This document shows positions 1 through 6,570 of a stretch of DNA of 7,148 nt, one piece after another. The stretch spans positions 1-7,148 of the forward strand of contig QIDW01000137.1 in the NCBI GenBank assembly GCA_003230435.1, in the 5' to 3' direction. Origin of the DNA: Acidimicrobiia bacterium (lineage in GTDB: Bacteria > Actinomycetota > Acidimicrobiia > Spongiisociales > ZC4RG35). The translations under genes were made by a program, and so were the position numbers. Positions within the stretch are counted from its first letter, which is position 1, and every line of letters begins with the position of its first letter. Below the pieces are notes generated by a model, which saw nothing but the letters and a program-made list of their open reading frames with translations, ran no database searches and was not told the origin of the DNA.

Positions 1-1041
1 CGGCCATGTCGTTGCCGACTACCTGGGCCGCAACTTGCATCATCATCTCTGACATGACCGGGTTGACCTTCCCCGGCATGATTGAAGACCCTGGTTGGAG
101 TGATGGGATCTTGAGCTCCGAGATCCCCGACGTCGGACCTGATCCGAGAAAGCGTATGTCATTGGCAATCTTGAACAGGGACACCGCCACGGTCCGCAGT
201 GCGCCGGACGCACTGACTGTGGCGTCCTTGGCCCCTTGAGCCTCGAAATGATTGTCCGCCTCGCGGAACGGGTAACCGGTGCGCTCAGCCATGAGTGCGA
301 TCACCGAAGCTGCAAACCCGTCGGGAGCGTTGATCCCGGTGCCAACGGCGGTGCCGCCGAGCCAACGGCGGTGCCGCCGAGTGCGAGCTCCTCCAACTCG
401 GGTAGGACCTTTTCGACACGCTCGGCGCCCTTGCGCACCTGAGCGCCATAACCGCCAAACTCCTGGCCAAGAGTCACCGGTGTTGCGTCCATGAGGTGGG
501 TGCGACCCGATTTCACGATGTCGGCGAACTCGCCCGACTTGGCCTCGAGCGACGCGGCAAGACGGTCGAGAGCCGGAAGAAGGTCCTCTCTGAAAGCTGC
601 GACAGCGGAGACGTGAATGGCCGTCGGAATCACATCGTTGGAGGACTGGCCGAAGTTGACGTCGTCGTTGGGATGGACCTTGGCGTTGCCGAGAATCTCG
701 GTTGCCCTGACAGCGATTACCTCGTTGGCATTGGTGTTGGTTGATGTTCCGGAGCCAGTCTGGAAGACGTCGAGGACGAACTGATCGTCGAACGCACCAT
801 CCATCACCTGGTCAGCGGCCTTTCTGAGCGCTTCCGATATGGCCGGGCTCTTGAACTCCATTTCTCCGGCAACCGTGCCGGCGGAGCCCTTGATCAAACC
901 CAATGCCCAAATGAAACGTCTCCCAAAACGATGATTGGAGATCGGGAAGTTGTCGACGGCTCGCTGGGTGGACGCCCCGTACATGGCGTCGGCCGGGACT
1001 TTGACCTCTCCCATCGAGTCCTTCTCGATGCGGTATTCCAC
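1..1041 (-). pseudogene. fumC: Class II fumarate hydratase (fumarase C), frameshifted by a 20-bp duplication; 3' end outside window
   Basis: Class II fumarase catalyses the reversible hydration of fumarate to L-malate in the TCA cycle; it is a cytosolic homotetramer without an Fe-S cluster. Seen: GTG start at 1041 with AGGAGG at 1054-1049, 7 nt upstream. N-terminal motifs are MGEVKVPADAMYGA (10-23), GSGTSTNTNANE (97-108), HPNDDVNFGQSSND (123-136) and GRTHLMDATPVTLGQE (179-194, with catalytic-type His182). After ELALGGTAVG (ending at residue 227) the frame is lost at the perfect tandem repeat 341-380, and the shifted frame stops at 301. Dropping one 20-bp copy restores TGINAPDGFAASVIALMAER, then NHFEAQGAKDATVSASGALR and the signature GSSIMPGKVNP, reading openly to the window edge (about 340 of roughly 460 residues). 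Aspartase is less likely given the overall motif set. As written the gene is interrupted; an assembly error or a recent mutation are both possible. Confidence 0.92.
341..380. repeat. Perfect 20-bp tandem duplication inside fumC
   Basis: Bases 341-360 and 361-380 are identical (gccaacggcggtgccgccga). Each copy contains the short hairpin CGGCGG-TG-CCGCCG (345-358, 365-378), a typical setting for replication slippage. Twenty is not a multiple of three, so the extra copy shifts the fumarase frame by two bases. Removing either copy restores the conserved GGTAVGTGIN junction. Confidence 0.97.
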
Positions 1042-1048
1042 TCTCGTT

Positions 1049-1054
1049 CCTCCT
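1049..1054 (-). promoter_or_regulatory. Ribosome binding site of fumC (AGGAGG)
   Basis: The minus strand reads AGGAGG, 7 nt before a GTG codon at 1041. This strong Shine-Dalgarno match fixes the non-ATG start of the fumarase; there is no in-frame ATG nearby that begins the conserved EYRIEKDSMGEVKVPA stretch. Confidence 0.8.
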
Positions 1055-1101
1055 GAGACCTGGTTACACCCTGACGCTAGTGCCCGCCGGCGTAGATCTC
1101 G

Positions 1102-1148
1102 TTTTGTGAACGGTTTTGGGTCTATAAGCCCTAAATCGGTTCACAGAA
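1102..1148. repeat. Large imperfect inverted repeat between sufC and fumC
   Basis: GTGAAC (1106-1111) pairs exactly with GTTCAC (1139-1144). The dyad extends outward (TTTT against AGAA, one G-T pair) and inward (TTTTGGG against CCCTAAA, with mismatches). Neither strand has a run of T after the stem, so it is not a classic Rho-independent terminator. It lies in the 113-base gap after the sufC stop and before the fumC start, so it may be a fumC operator, an mRNA processing or stability hairpin, or a weak terminator. Function unproven. Confidence 0.5.
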
Positions 1149-1154
1149 AGGTAC

Positions 1155-1958
1155 TCAGACGTCGAAAGGTGTCTCGGTGAAGAAGTCGGCCGGCTTGCGC
1201 ATCGGGCCGTCCTCGAGGACCTTCTCGATGCCGAGCCGCTTGCGAAGGCCTTCGTACCCACCACTCTCGAGTTCTTCGGCGAGCTCGCTGCCACCGCTGT
1301 CGACGAGGCGGCCGTCGATCATCACATGGATACGGTCCACTGATAAGTAACGGAGGATCCGGCTGTAATGAGTGATCATCACCACCGCCAGGTCGGGTGA
1401 CCTCATCGCCTCCACAGCTTCGGAGACTTGTTTGACGGCGTCGATGTCGAGCCCGGAATCGATCTCGTCGAGGAGAGCGACCTTGGGACGAAGAACGGCC
1501 ATCTGGAAGATCTCCGACTTCTTCTTCTCACCACCGGAGAGATCAGCGTTGACGGACCGATCGAGGAAGGGCCCCATCCCGAACCTCTCGCTCTCGGTTT
1601 CGATCCGGGTCGCGGCCTCGGCTGTCCCCAACCCCATCTCCTCGGCGGCTTCCATCATGAACTCGCGAAGCTTGACTCCCGCCACCTGTGTCGGATACTG
1701 GAAACTCTGCAGCAACCCGAGCCGGGCGCGCTCATCGACATCAAGCGAGAAGAGGTCGTCGCCATTGAGTGACGCCGAGCCTTTCACCTGATACCCGGGC
1801 TTACCGGTCAGAACGTGACAAAGGGTCGACTTGCCTGACCCGTTGGGACCCATGATTGCGTGTACCTCGCCGAACGGGACCTCCAGTGAGAACCCATCGA
1901 GAATCTGTTTGTTGTCGACGGCGACCGACAGATCCGAGACCATCAAAGCGGTACTCAT
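1155..1958 (-). CDS. sufC: SufC, Fe-S cluster assembly ATPase
   Basis: SufC is the soluble ABC-type ATPase of the SufBCD complex; ATP binding drives the conformational change that lets SufB-SufD build Fe-S clusters in the cytoplasm. Seen in the 267-residue product: Walker A GPNGSGKST (37-45), Q-loop region LLQSFQYP (82-89), signature LSGGEKKKSE (140-149), Walker B with the SufC-typical ALLDEIDSGLD (161-171) and H-loop MITHYSR (194-200). There are no membrane segments. KKKSE after the SGGE and the DEIDSGLD form separate SufC from ordinary ABC transporters. The ATG overlaps the stop of the preceding Rieske gene as ATGA, with GGAGG just upstream inside that gene, indicating translational coupling. 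The length is normal, with a C-terminal tail of about 15 residues beyond the usual end. No sufS or sufU follows; the next gene is fumC. Confidence 0.97.
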   Translation of the reverse strand: MSTALMVSDLSVAVDNKQILDGFSLEVPFGEVHAIMGPNGSGKSTLCHVLTGKPGYQVKGSASLNGDDLFSLDVDERARLGLLQSFQYPTQVAGVKLREFMMEAAEEMGLGTAEAATRIETESERFGMGPFLDRSVNADLSGGEKKKSEIFQMAVLRPKVALLDEIDSGLDIDAVKQVSEAVEAMRSPDLAVVMITHYSRILRYLSVDRIHVMIDGRLVDSGGSELAEELESGGYEGLRKRLGIEKVLEDGPMRKPADFFTETPFDV

Positions 1959-2266
1959 TGGTCCTCCAAAGAGAGATAGACGGTGCCGCCTTCCACCGAA
2001 ACGTCATAGGTAGGGACAGGAGCCGTCGCCGGGAGGGACGAGGGGACACCCGTCTCGAGATCGAACTCAGATCCATGACGGGGACACTCCACGGACCCGT
2101 CGAAAACCTCGCCCTCGGCCAAAGACGCCTCGGCGTGGGAACAAACGTCGCCGATGGCGTAGACGTCTTCACCGATTCGGAACATGGCTATGCGGTGGTC
2201 CCCCACCTTGACACGGACGCCACGGTCCTGGGGCAGTTTGTCGAGGGGAGTGATCTCCACCTTCAT
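1955..2266 (-). CDS. Rieske [2Fe-2S] ferredoxin in the suf operon
   Basis: A small cytoplasmic Rieske-type ferredoxin of 103 residues. Seen: the cluster-binding pattern C42-S-H44 followed after 16 residues by C61-P-R-H64 (VCSHAEASL and ECPRHGSEFD), giving two Cys and two His ligands, then the usual ETG loop and C-terminal beta strands. It resembles ferredoxin subunits of ring-hydroxylating dioxygenases (cinnamate dioxygenase type), but no oxygenase subunit is nearby. Known: Actinomycetota often carry such a gene between sufD and sufC, so a role linked to Fe-S assembly, as electron donor or client, is inferred. The ATG at 2266 is chosen because it overlaps the sufD stop as ATGA and begins the domain; longer in-frame extensions upstream overlap sufD deeply. 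The stop overlaps the sufC start in the same way. Confidence 0.93.
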   Translation of the reverse strand: MKVEITPLDKLPQDRGVRVKVGDHRIAMFRIGEDVYAIGDVCSHAEASLAEGEVFDGSVECPRHGSEFDLETGVPSSLPATAPVPTYDVSVEGGTVYLSLEDQ

Positions 2267-3525
2267 ACCACTCGCCCTTCCTTCTGAGCCTGGGCAAAAC
2301 GCCGGAAGACCTCTTCGGAGACGGGCGCCTCCAGCCCCTCTATCGGGAGCCGGTCGATGACCTCCTGAAAGAAGCCCTTGATCAGAAGACGCTCGGCCCG
2401 CTCTTTCGAAAGGCCGCGGCTCTGGATGTAATAGAGGTGGTCCTCTTCGAGGGGCCCCACAGATGAGGCGTGACCGCAAATGACGTCGTCGCAGAGGATT
2501 TCGAGGTTGGGAACAGAATGCGCCTTCCCATTCTCCGACAGCACCAGGTTGCGATTGGTTTCGAACGTCGAGGTTCGACGAGCATCCTTCTCGATGCGAA
2601 GCAGACCTGTGAAGACACTCTGGGCGTCGTCCTCAACCGCGCCCTTGAGGAACACGTCGGACGAAGTGTTGCGACCGCTGTGGTTGATCAGCATGCGGTA
2701 GTCGAGAGTCTGTGCCCCCTCACCGAAGTAGAGGCCGACTATCTCAGATGAAGCGCCGTCACCCTCGAGACTCACACCGAGGTCGAGTCTGCCTAGCTTG
2801 GCTCCCAGTCCAACCTCACCGAGACGTCCTGTGGCATCACGTCCAAGAGTCATCCGCTGGTGGACAACGTTGGTAGCGGCGTGGTCGAGGCTCTGGACAG
2901 CCAAGAAACGCAGTCGGCCACCGTCGGCGACCTGGATATCGATCTCGGGAACCATCAGCAACTCGACTCCATCGGCGCTGCGGTAAACCACCAACACCTG
3001 CGCCTCCGAATTTTCGGCGACCGTTACCGAGATATGCGGGAAGGACGCTGCGTTTGGGGTGACGCCCTGAACCTCGATGACGAGGGGCGAGTCCATGAGT
3101 TGGTTCGCAGCGACGTCGACAAATACTGCATCGTTGGCAAATGCGCCATGCGCTGCCGCAAGCTTGTTGTGATCGACGGCGACCACCGAGAACTCGCGCT
3201 CGTGCGACTCGAGATCACGAAGGGTTGAAACTGACACACTCACCGAGCTCACATCGACTACCTGCCCGTCCACGATCAGGACACGGCCCGAATTATCGGC
3301 CAGCGAAGCGAGAAAGGGGCCGTCGGAAAGGGGCTCACCAGGGTCTTCTATCTGGGCGAGCCCGGCGAACGGCAGGTCATAGTCGACGTACCGCCAGTCT
3401 TCCTCAACACCGGTTGGCTCATCCAGGGCCTCGAAAACCGCGAGGGCAGAATCCATCTGCGCCGCCCGCCAGGACGGCACATTGGACTTCGAATTGGCAT
3501 GGTCTGCGGCGTCAAACGCGGTCAA
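2263..3525 (-). CDS. sufD: SufD, Fe-S cluster assembly scaffold protein
   Basis: SufD partners SufB and SufC in the SufBC2D scaffold and helps supply iron and form the nascent cluster. The 420-residue product has the N-terminal SufB/SufD motif EEDWRYVDYD (41-50), a central beta-helix-like region (about 130-330) and the diagnostic C-terminal block: VPNLEILCDDVICGHASSVG (338-357), then LYYIQSRGLS and the helix ERAERLLIKGFFQEVIDRL. C350 and H352 match the Cys-x-His pair of E. coli SufD (C358/H360), the His being important for cluster assembly. The start is TTG at 3525 with GGAG about 6 nt upstream; the next in-frame Met is residue 24. SufB is less likely because of the length and this C-terminal block. 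It leads a coupled sufD-Rieske-sufC operon, and unusually no sufB lies upstream. Confidence 0.95.
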   Translation of the reverse strand: MTAFDAADHANSKSNVPSWRAAQMDSALAVFEALDEPTGVEEDWRYVDYDLPFAGLAQIEDPGEPLSDGPFLASLADNSGRVLIVDGQVVDVSSVSVSVSTLRDLESHEREFSVVAVDHNKLAAAHGAFANDAVFVDVAANQLMDSPLVIEVQGVTPNAASFPHISVTVAENSEAQVLVVYRSADGVELLMVPEIDIQVADGGRLRFLAVQSLDHAATNVVHQRMTLGRDATGRLGEVGLGAKLGRLDLGVSLEGDGASSEIVGLYFGEGAQTLDYRMLINHSGRNTSSDVFLKGAVEDDAQSVFTGLLRIEKDARRTSTFETNRNLVLSENGKAHSVPNLEILCDDVICGHASSVGPLEEDHLYYIQSRGLSKERAERLLIKGFFQEVIDRLPIEGLEAPVSEEVFRRFAQAQKEGRVV

Positions 3526-3550
3526 GAAGCACTCCGAATGGGACTGTAGG

Positions 3551-3580
3551 ATCGTATTTCACCTATCGGGATAGTGCGAA
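3551..3580 (-). promoter_or_regulatory. Candidate sufD promoter with palindrome in its spacer
   Basis: On the minus strand a TTCGCA -35 box (3580-3575) is separated by 18 nt from a TACGAT -10 box (3556-3551), ending about 25 nt before the sufD TTG. The spacer holds a perfect interrupted palindrome CTATC-GG-GATAG (3563-3574), placed where a repressor would block polymerase. Box matches are moderate (4/6 each), so this is a prediction. Confidence 0.4.
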
Positions 3581-5044
3581 TTACTCGACAGGCCGCAGAG
3601 CGTCGGTGGTGACCTCCGACAACTCGTTCCAAAGCATCCAACCGAGCCCGAATCCTTCGGCGGACGCGATCTGAGCCCTCACCTCCGAGGGCTCGTAGCC
3701 AAAATCCTGGAGCCATGGGCGCACGACCACATTTCTGGGTAGCCGCTCCATGCCGTCCTCCAGAGCACGAAAAACGACTTGGCCCGGATAATCGTTTGGT
3801 ACTTCATAACCAAACCACTCGGATTCATAGTGAGACGGGTAAACCATCGGTGACACCACGTCGACGATCTGCGCGATGTCCTCCCAACGCTGACCGATGT
3901 AGCCGTCTGACAGATCGGTGGTGAGGAAACCAAAGACATCGGCACCCACAGCGCAGCCCATCGGATGAAGGAGTGCGACGGCTTCCCGCAAGAAGGAGGG
4001 GATCGTCGACAAGCGAACCTGCTCTTCGAGCACAACATCGTATCGGGCGAACTCACTGATGGTGTCGGGGAACCTGACGTAGTCGAACTGGATTTCGTCC
4101 ACACCCATCGAACAAGCTTCGGCGGCGAGATCAAGTCCGTATTGCCGAGCCTCAGGGTCGGTGGGGTCGAGAAAAAACTGGCCATTGAGGTCAAACGGGG
4201 CGTTGGCCGCGGAGTCCCACACCGCCATCGACGGTTTGGCCCACGCGGCCATCTCATCGCTGAAGACGACCAACCGCCCAATCAGGTAGAGGTCTTCGTC
4301 GCGAGCTGCCGTAGCGACTGCGTTGAGGTCGTACGAGTTCTGGCCTGCTCCCACCTCGAGAGCCGTTGGGTTCTTTGTGTTGTACCAGACCCTCCCACGG
4401 TCATCTTTGAGGTCGATCATCAGGGCATTGAGTTCGGTGTTCCTTGCCAGCGCTATGAACTCCTCCAAACGCTCCCCTACAGCCAGCCCGGATATGTGGA
4501 CTGCCCGGACGGTGAATGGCGCCAACTCCACGAGAACCTCGCCCGGCCCGCCGTCCCAAGTGAATGTCGCCGACAACCATGCAGGCTTCTCGACCGCTAT
4601 CTCACCAGGTTCGGCGCCGCGGATGTCGAAGCGGCCTTCACCATCGCTCGCCCCGGGAGCAGGGTTGGTCATGATGACGGCGTTGTCAACAGCCTGACCG
4701 TTGGAATCGATCACCCGGCCGCGGAGGACACGGGCCTTGAGCACGACATCAAGCACGCCCTCGGGAGGCTCTGCAACTGTGAGCATCCGGGCGATATGAC
4801 CGGGCGCGCTCACTTCGATGACGACCGACGAGCGGTTCCACTCCATCTGGATCCGACCATCGGAGCCCGACGTTCCCACCTGGCTGCCTTCGATATCGGC
4901 TACCGCAGAGGCGACCGGAGCGCCGAGATCATCGAGCACTCGGAGCTCGTAGGGGGTGGCCCGCCCGAGCAGGGACCATCCGGTCCAAGCCGCCCAGACG
5001 ATGGTGAGCGCCACCAGCAATCTGAACTGCGTTCGGCGCGACAC
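3581..5044 (-). CDS. Membrane-anchored putative glycoside hydrolase (DUF4015 type) with carboxypeptidase-regulatory-like repeats
   Basis: A 487-residue protein probably held outside the membrane and acting on an unknown polysaccharide or cell-wall glycan. Seen: basic N-terminus MSRRTQFR, one hydrophobic segment (about 9-26), two beta-rich repeats resembling carboxypeptidase regulatory-like domains (about 32-103 and 105-177; the second contains GRVIDSNGQAVDNA and DGEGRFDIRG), then a TIM-barrel-like catalytic part (about 180-480). Family-typical motifs are LNALMIDLKDDRGRVWY (205-221), EIQFDYVRFPD (317-327, candidate acidic residues E317 and D321), GADVFGF (367-373), SPMVYPSHY (398-406), RPWLQDF (442-448) and GWMLWN (468-473). 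These fit the DUF4015 putative glycosyl hydrolase family; substrate is unknown. The start is GTG at 5044, chosen because it gives a basic-then-hydrophobic N-terminus; no clear Shine-Dalgarno precedes it. It is divergent from the sigma factor and ends 55 bases before sufD. Confidence 0.88.
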   Translation of the reverse strand: MSRRTQFRLLVALTIVWAAWTGWSLLGRATPYELRVLDDLGAPVASAVADIEGSQVGTSGSDGRIQMEWNRSSVVIEVSAPGHIARMLTVAEPPEGVLDVVLKARVLRGRVIDSNGQAVDNAVIMTNPAPGASDGEGRFDIRGAEPGEIAVEKPAWLSATFTWDGGPGEVLVELAPFTVRAVHISGLAVGERLEEFIALARNTELNALMIDLKDDRGRVWYNTKNPTALEVGAGQNSYDLNAVATAARDEDLYLIGRLVVFSDEMAAWAKPSMAVWDSAANAPFDLNGQFFLDPTDPEARQYGLDLAAEACSMGVDEIQFDYVRFPDTISEFARYDVVLEEQVRLSTIPSFLREAVALLHPMGCAVGADVFGFLTTDLSDGYIGQRWEDIAQIVDVVSPMVYPSHYESEWFGYEVPNDYPGQVVFRALEDGMERLPRNVVVRPWLQDFGYEPSEVRAQIASAEGFGLGWMLWNELSEVTTDALRPVE

Positions 5045-5088
5045 GAAGCACAGAGGATACCGATGAGATCGCCCTACGCATGTTCCAG

Positions 5089-5117
5089 TTGCCAGATTCA
5101 GGGAGGAACGTTAGTTT
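5089..5117 (+). promoter_or_regulatory. Candidate promoter of the sigma factor gene
   Basis: TTGCCA (5089-5094, 5 of 6 to TTGACA), a 17-nt spacer, and TAGTTT (5112-5117, fitting the loose TAnnnT -10 of high-GC Gram-positives). The predicted transcript starts near 5124, leaving about 20 nt that include the AGGAGG ribosome site. It lies in the 100-base gap between divergent genes. Predicted from sequence only. Confidence 0.5.
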
Positions 5118-5133
5118 TCCACAAGGGGCGTTT

Positions 5134-5139
5134 AGGAGG
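5134..5139 (+). promoter_or_regulatory. Ribosome binding site of the sigma factor gene (AGGAGG)
   Basis: A perfect AGGAGG five bases before TTG at 5145 supports that TTG as the start codon. The first in-frame ATG lies far inside the conserved region 1.2 and would truncate the protein. Confidence 0.75.
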
Positions 5140-5144
5140 CCATT

Positions 5145-6095
5145 TTGGGGAAGGCCATTAGGGCCAAAGATGCAAGACCGGAAAGAGGCGCCAGCCCCGC
5201 GGACACGGTTGGCCTATACCTAGACGAAGTCTCAGGGCACGAACTCCTCACTGCTGAAGACGAAGTGCACCTCGCACGCGCCATGGAGCGCGGAAAGAAG
5301 GCCAAGGTCGTCCTCGAATCTGGCGATTTCTCTCCTTCCGACCGTCCCAAGCTGATGAGAGCCATCGCCGAGGGGGATGAAGCGAAGATGAGCTTCATAC
5401 GGTCGAACCTTCGTCTGGTCATCTCAATTGCCAAGCGATACTCGGGCAGGGGATTGGACCTCCTCGATCTCATTCAGGAGGGCAATCTGGGACTCATCCG
5501 GGCAGTCGAGAAGTTCGACTGGCGCAAGGGGTTCAAGTTCTCCACATATGCGACTTGGTGGATCCGCCAGGCAATCACGAGGGGCCTCGGCAACAACGGA
5601 CGGACGATCCGACTGCCGGTGCACATGGTCGACGTTGTGCGGACAGTCCAGGACACCAGGCAAAGCCTCCATGACCAGCTCCACCGCATGCCCACCCTCG
5701 AAGAGATATCCGAAGTCTCCGGTCTCGACACCGAGAGGGTGTTGGCCGCCATGGAGGCGCCGGCGGAAACCGTTTCTCTCGATCGCCCCGTGGGAGAAGA
5801 TGGAGACGCATCACTCCAGGACTTCGTCGAAGACCACTCGGCTCTAAACCCCGAGGAGCGGGCAGCCACGGCTTGGCAGCGGGAACGCCTTGTCCAGGCT
5901 CTCAAGGACCTCGACTACGAAGAACAGCAGGTCTTGTGGTTGCGGTTCGGACTCGACGGGGATGAGCCGTGGACGCTCAGCGACGTTGGAAAGGTCATCA
6001 GCTCGACCCGCGAGCGTGTTCGCCAGATAGAGGCAAGAGGGCTGGCGAAACTACGCCATCCCTCCTGCGACATCGATCTACAAGGGCTCCTCTAA
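5145..6095 (+). CDS. RpoD/SigA-family RNA polymerase sigma factor (group 1/2, no region 1.1)
   Basis: Sigma-70 family protein of 316 residues that directs RNA polymerase to promoters. Seen in order: region 1.2 DTVGLYLDEV and LLTAEDEVHLARAMERG (20-50); region 2 with NLRLVISIAKRYSGRGL (88-104), DLIQEGNLGLIRAVEKFDW (108-126) and the -10 reading segment KGFKFSTYATWWIRQAI (128-144); region 3.0 RTIRLPVHM (153-161); region 3.1 PTLEEISEVSGL; region 4.1 LKDLDYEEQQVLWLRFGLDG; and the region 4.2 helix-turn-helix WTLSDVGKVISSTRERVRQIEARGLAKLRHP (276-306). The region 2.4 and TRERVRQIE residues match housekeeping sigma factors, so consensus -10/-35 recognition is expected. The short N-terminus without region 1.1 suits a group 2 (SigB/HrdB-like alternative) or a short primary sigma factor; sequence alone cannot separate these. 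TTG start at 5145 with AGGAGG upstream. Divergent from the DUF4015 gene. Confidence 0.95.
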   Translation: MGKAIRAKDARPERGASPADTVGLYLDEVSGHELLTAEDEVHLARAMERGKKAKVVLESGDFSPSDRPKLMRAIAEGDEAKMSFIRSNLRLVISIAKRYSGRGLDLLDLIQEGNLGLIRAVEKFDWRKGFKFSTYATWWIRQAITRGLGNNGRTIRLPVHMVDVVRTVQDTRQSLHDQLHRMPTLEEISEVSGLDTERVLAAMEAPAETVSLDRPVGEDGDASLQDFVEDHSALNPEERAATAWQRERLVQALKDLDYEEQQVLWLRFGLDGDEPWTLSDVGKVISSTRERVRQIEARGLAKLRHPSCDIDLQGLL

Positions 6096-6116
6096 CAAGT
6101 CCTGATTAGAAGTGCC

Positions 6117-6401
6117 TTAGGTGGCGTATCTCTTCCTGCCCATGGTGGCCGACCCGGCGTGCAGGGCGATGTCCATGAACAGTCCGATGATCAGACCCAG
6201 CCAACCCCAAGGAGCCGCCGCCTCACCAAGGACATAACCAACGGCGAAGAAGGCAGTCGTCCACGGCAGGAAGATGATTCCTAGAAGGGGAAGGATGAAT
6301 CCACCATTGAACGCTCGGCCGATCCAGTCGGTGAATAGCCATAGGGCTAAAACTCCCAGCCGGGGGCTGACCCCGATCAAGATGAGAAACAAACAGCCCA
6401 T
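6117..6401 (-). CDS. Small integral membrane protein with FLPWTT motif, function unknown
   Basis: A 94-residue, strongly hydrophobic protein with three probable transmembrane segments (about 2-21, 36-58 and 64-82) and a short basic tail ending GRKRYAT. Recognisable pieces are SPRLGVLALWLFTDWIGRAF (12-31) and LPLLGIIFLPWTTAFFAVGY (38-57). From memory, actinobacterial genomes carry short conserved proteins with the same WLFT and GxIFLPWTT pattern and no assigned role. The ATG at 6401 is preferred because GGGAGGG lies a few bases upstream and it begins the hydrophobic domain. The same frame stays open upstream to 6692, but that extension is translated from the palindromic repeat and is not credible. 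It converges on the sigma factor gene with a 21-base gap lacking a clear terminator hairpin. Confidence 0.75.
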   Translation of the reverse strand: MGCLFLILIGVSPRLGVLALWLFTDWIGRAFNGGFILPLLGIIFLPWTTAFFAVGYVLGEAAAPWGWLGLIIGLFMDIALHAGSATMGRKRYAT

Positions 6402-6430
6402 TACCCTCCCTTTCGTTGCGTGGAAGCTAC

Positions 6431-6447
6431 CAGACGACCAACGTCTG
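6431..6447. repeat. CAGACG/CGTCTG inverted repeat upstream of the small membrane protein gene
   Basis: CAGACG (6431-6436), a five-base loop, CGTCTG (6442-6447), and a third direct copy CAGACG at 6464-6469, all within 70 bases upstream of the 6401 start. The spacing suits a dimeric DNA-binding protein, but no clear -35/-10 pair is visible beside it. Otherwise the gap 6402-6488 shows nothing recognisable. Confidence 0.35.
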
Positions 6448-6488
6448 ACGAGCGCTTTTGCACCAGACGCGCCCAGCACCGAGCGCAA

Positions 6489-6560
6489 GCTGCGGGCGGG
6501 ATGCCCCCTCCCCGCCTTCGGCGGTGCTCCCCCCGCTGCGCTTCGCATGCAGGGGGAGAA
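6489..6560. repeat. Palindrome-rich direct repeat, left copy
   Basis: This 72-bp stretch matches 7028-7100 with three substitutions (6494, 6526, 6547) and one missing C in a C-run. Inside are CCGCC-TTC-GGCGG (6512-6524), TGCG-CTT-CGCA (6537-6547) and CTCCCC...GGGGAG (6527-6532 with 6553-6558), so it can form stacked hairpins on either strand. It lies directly before the leader of the DUF559 gene. It looks like a dispersed repeat family rather than coding sequence. Confidence 0.88.
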
Positions 6561-6570
6561 CGGAAATTTA

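Noticed and set aside
2267..2479. Longer Rieske protein starting at 2479
   Set aside because: The extension overlaps sufD by over 200 bases and has no domain; ATG 2266 gives the normal length and an ATGA overlap.
3965..5161. 398-codon open frame on the plus strand
   Set aside because: It lies antisense to the DUF4015 gene, whose motifs are clear, and its translation shows no recognisable domain and skewed composition; it is a shadow frame of GC-rich coding DNA.
6096..6116. Bidirectional terminator between the sigma factor and membrane protein genes
   Set aside because: The 21-base gap has no inverted repeat or T-run.
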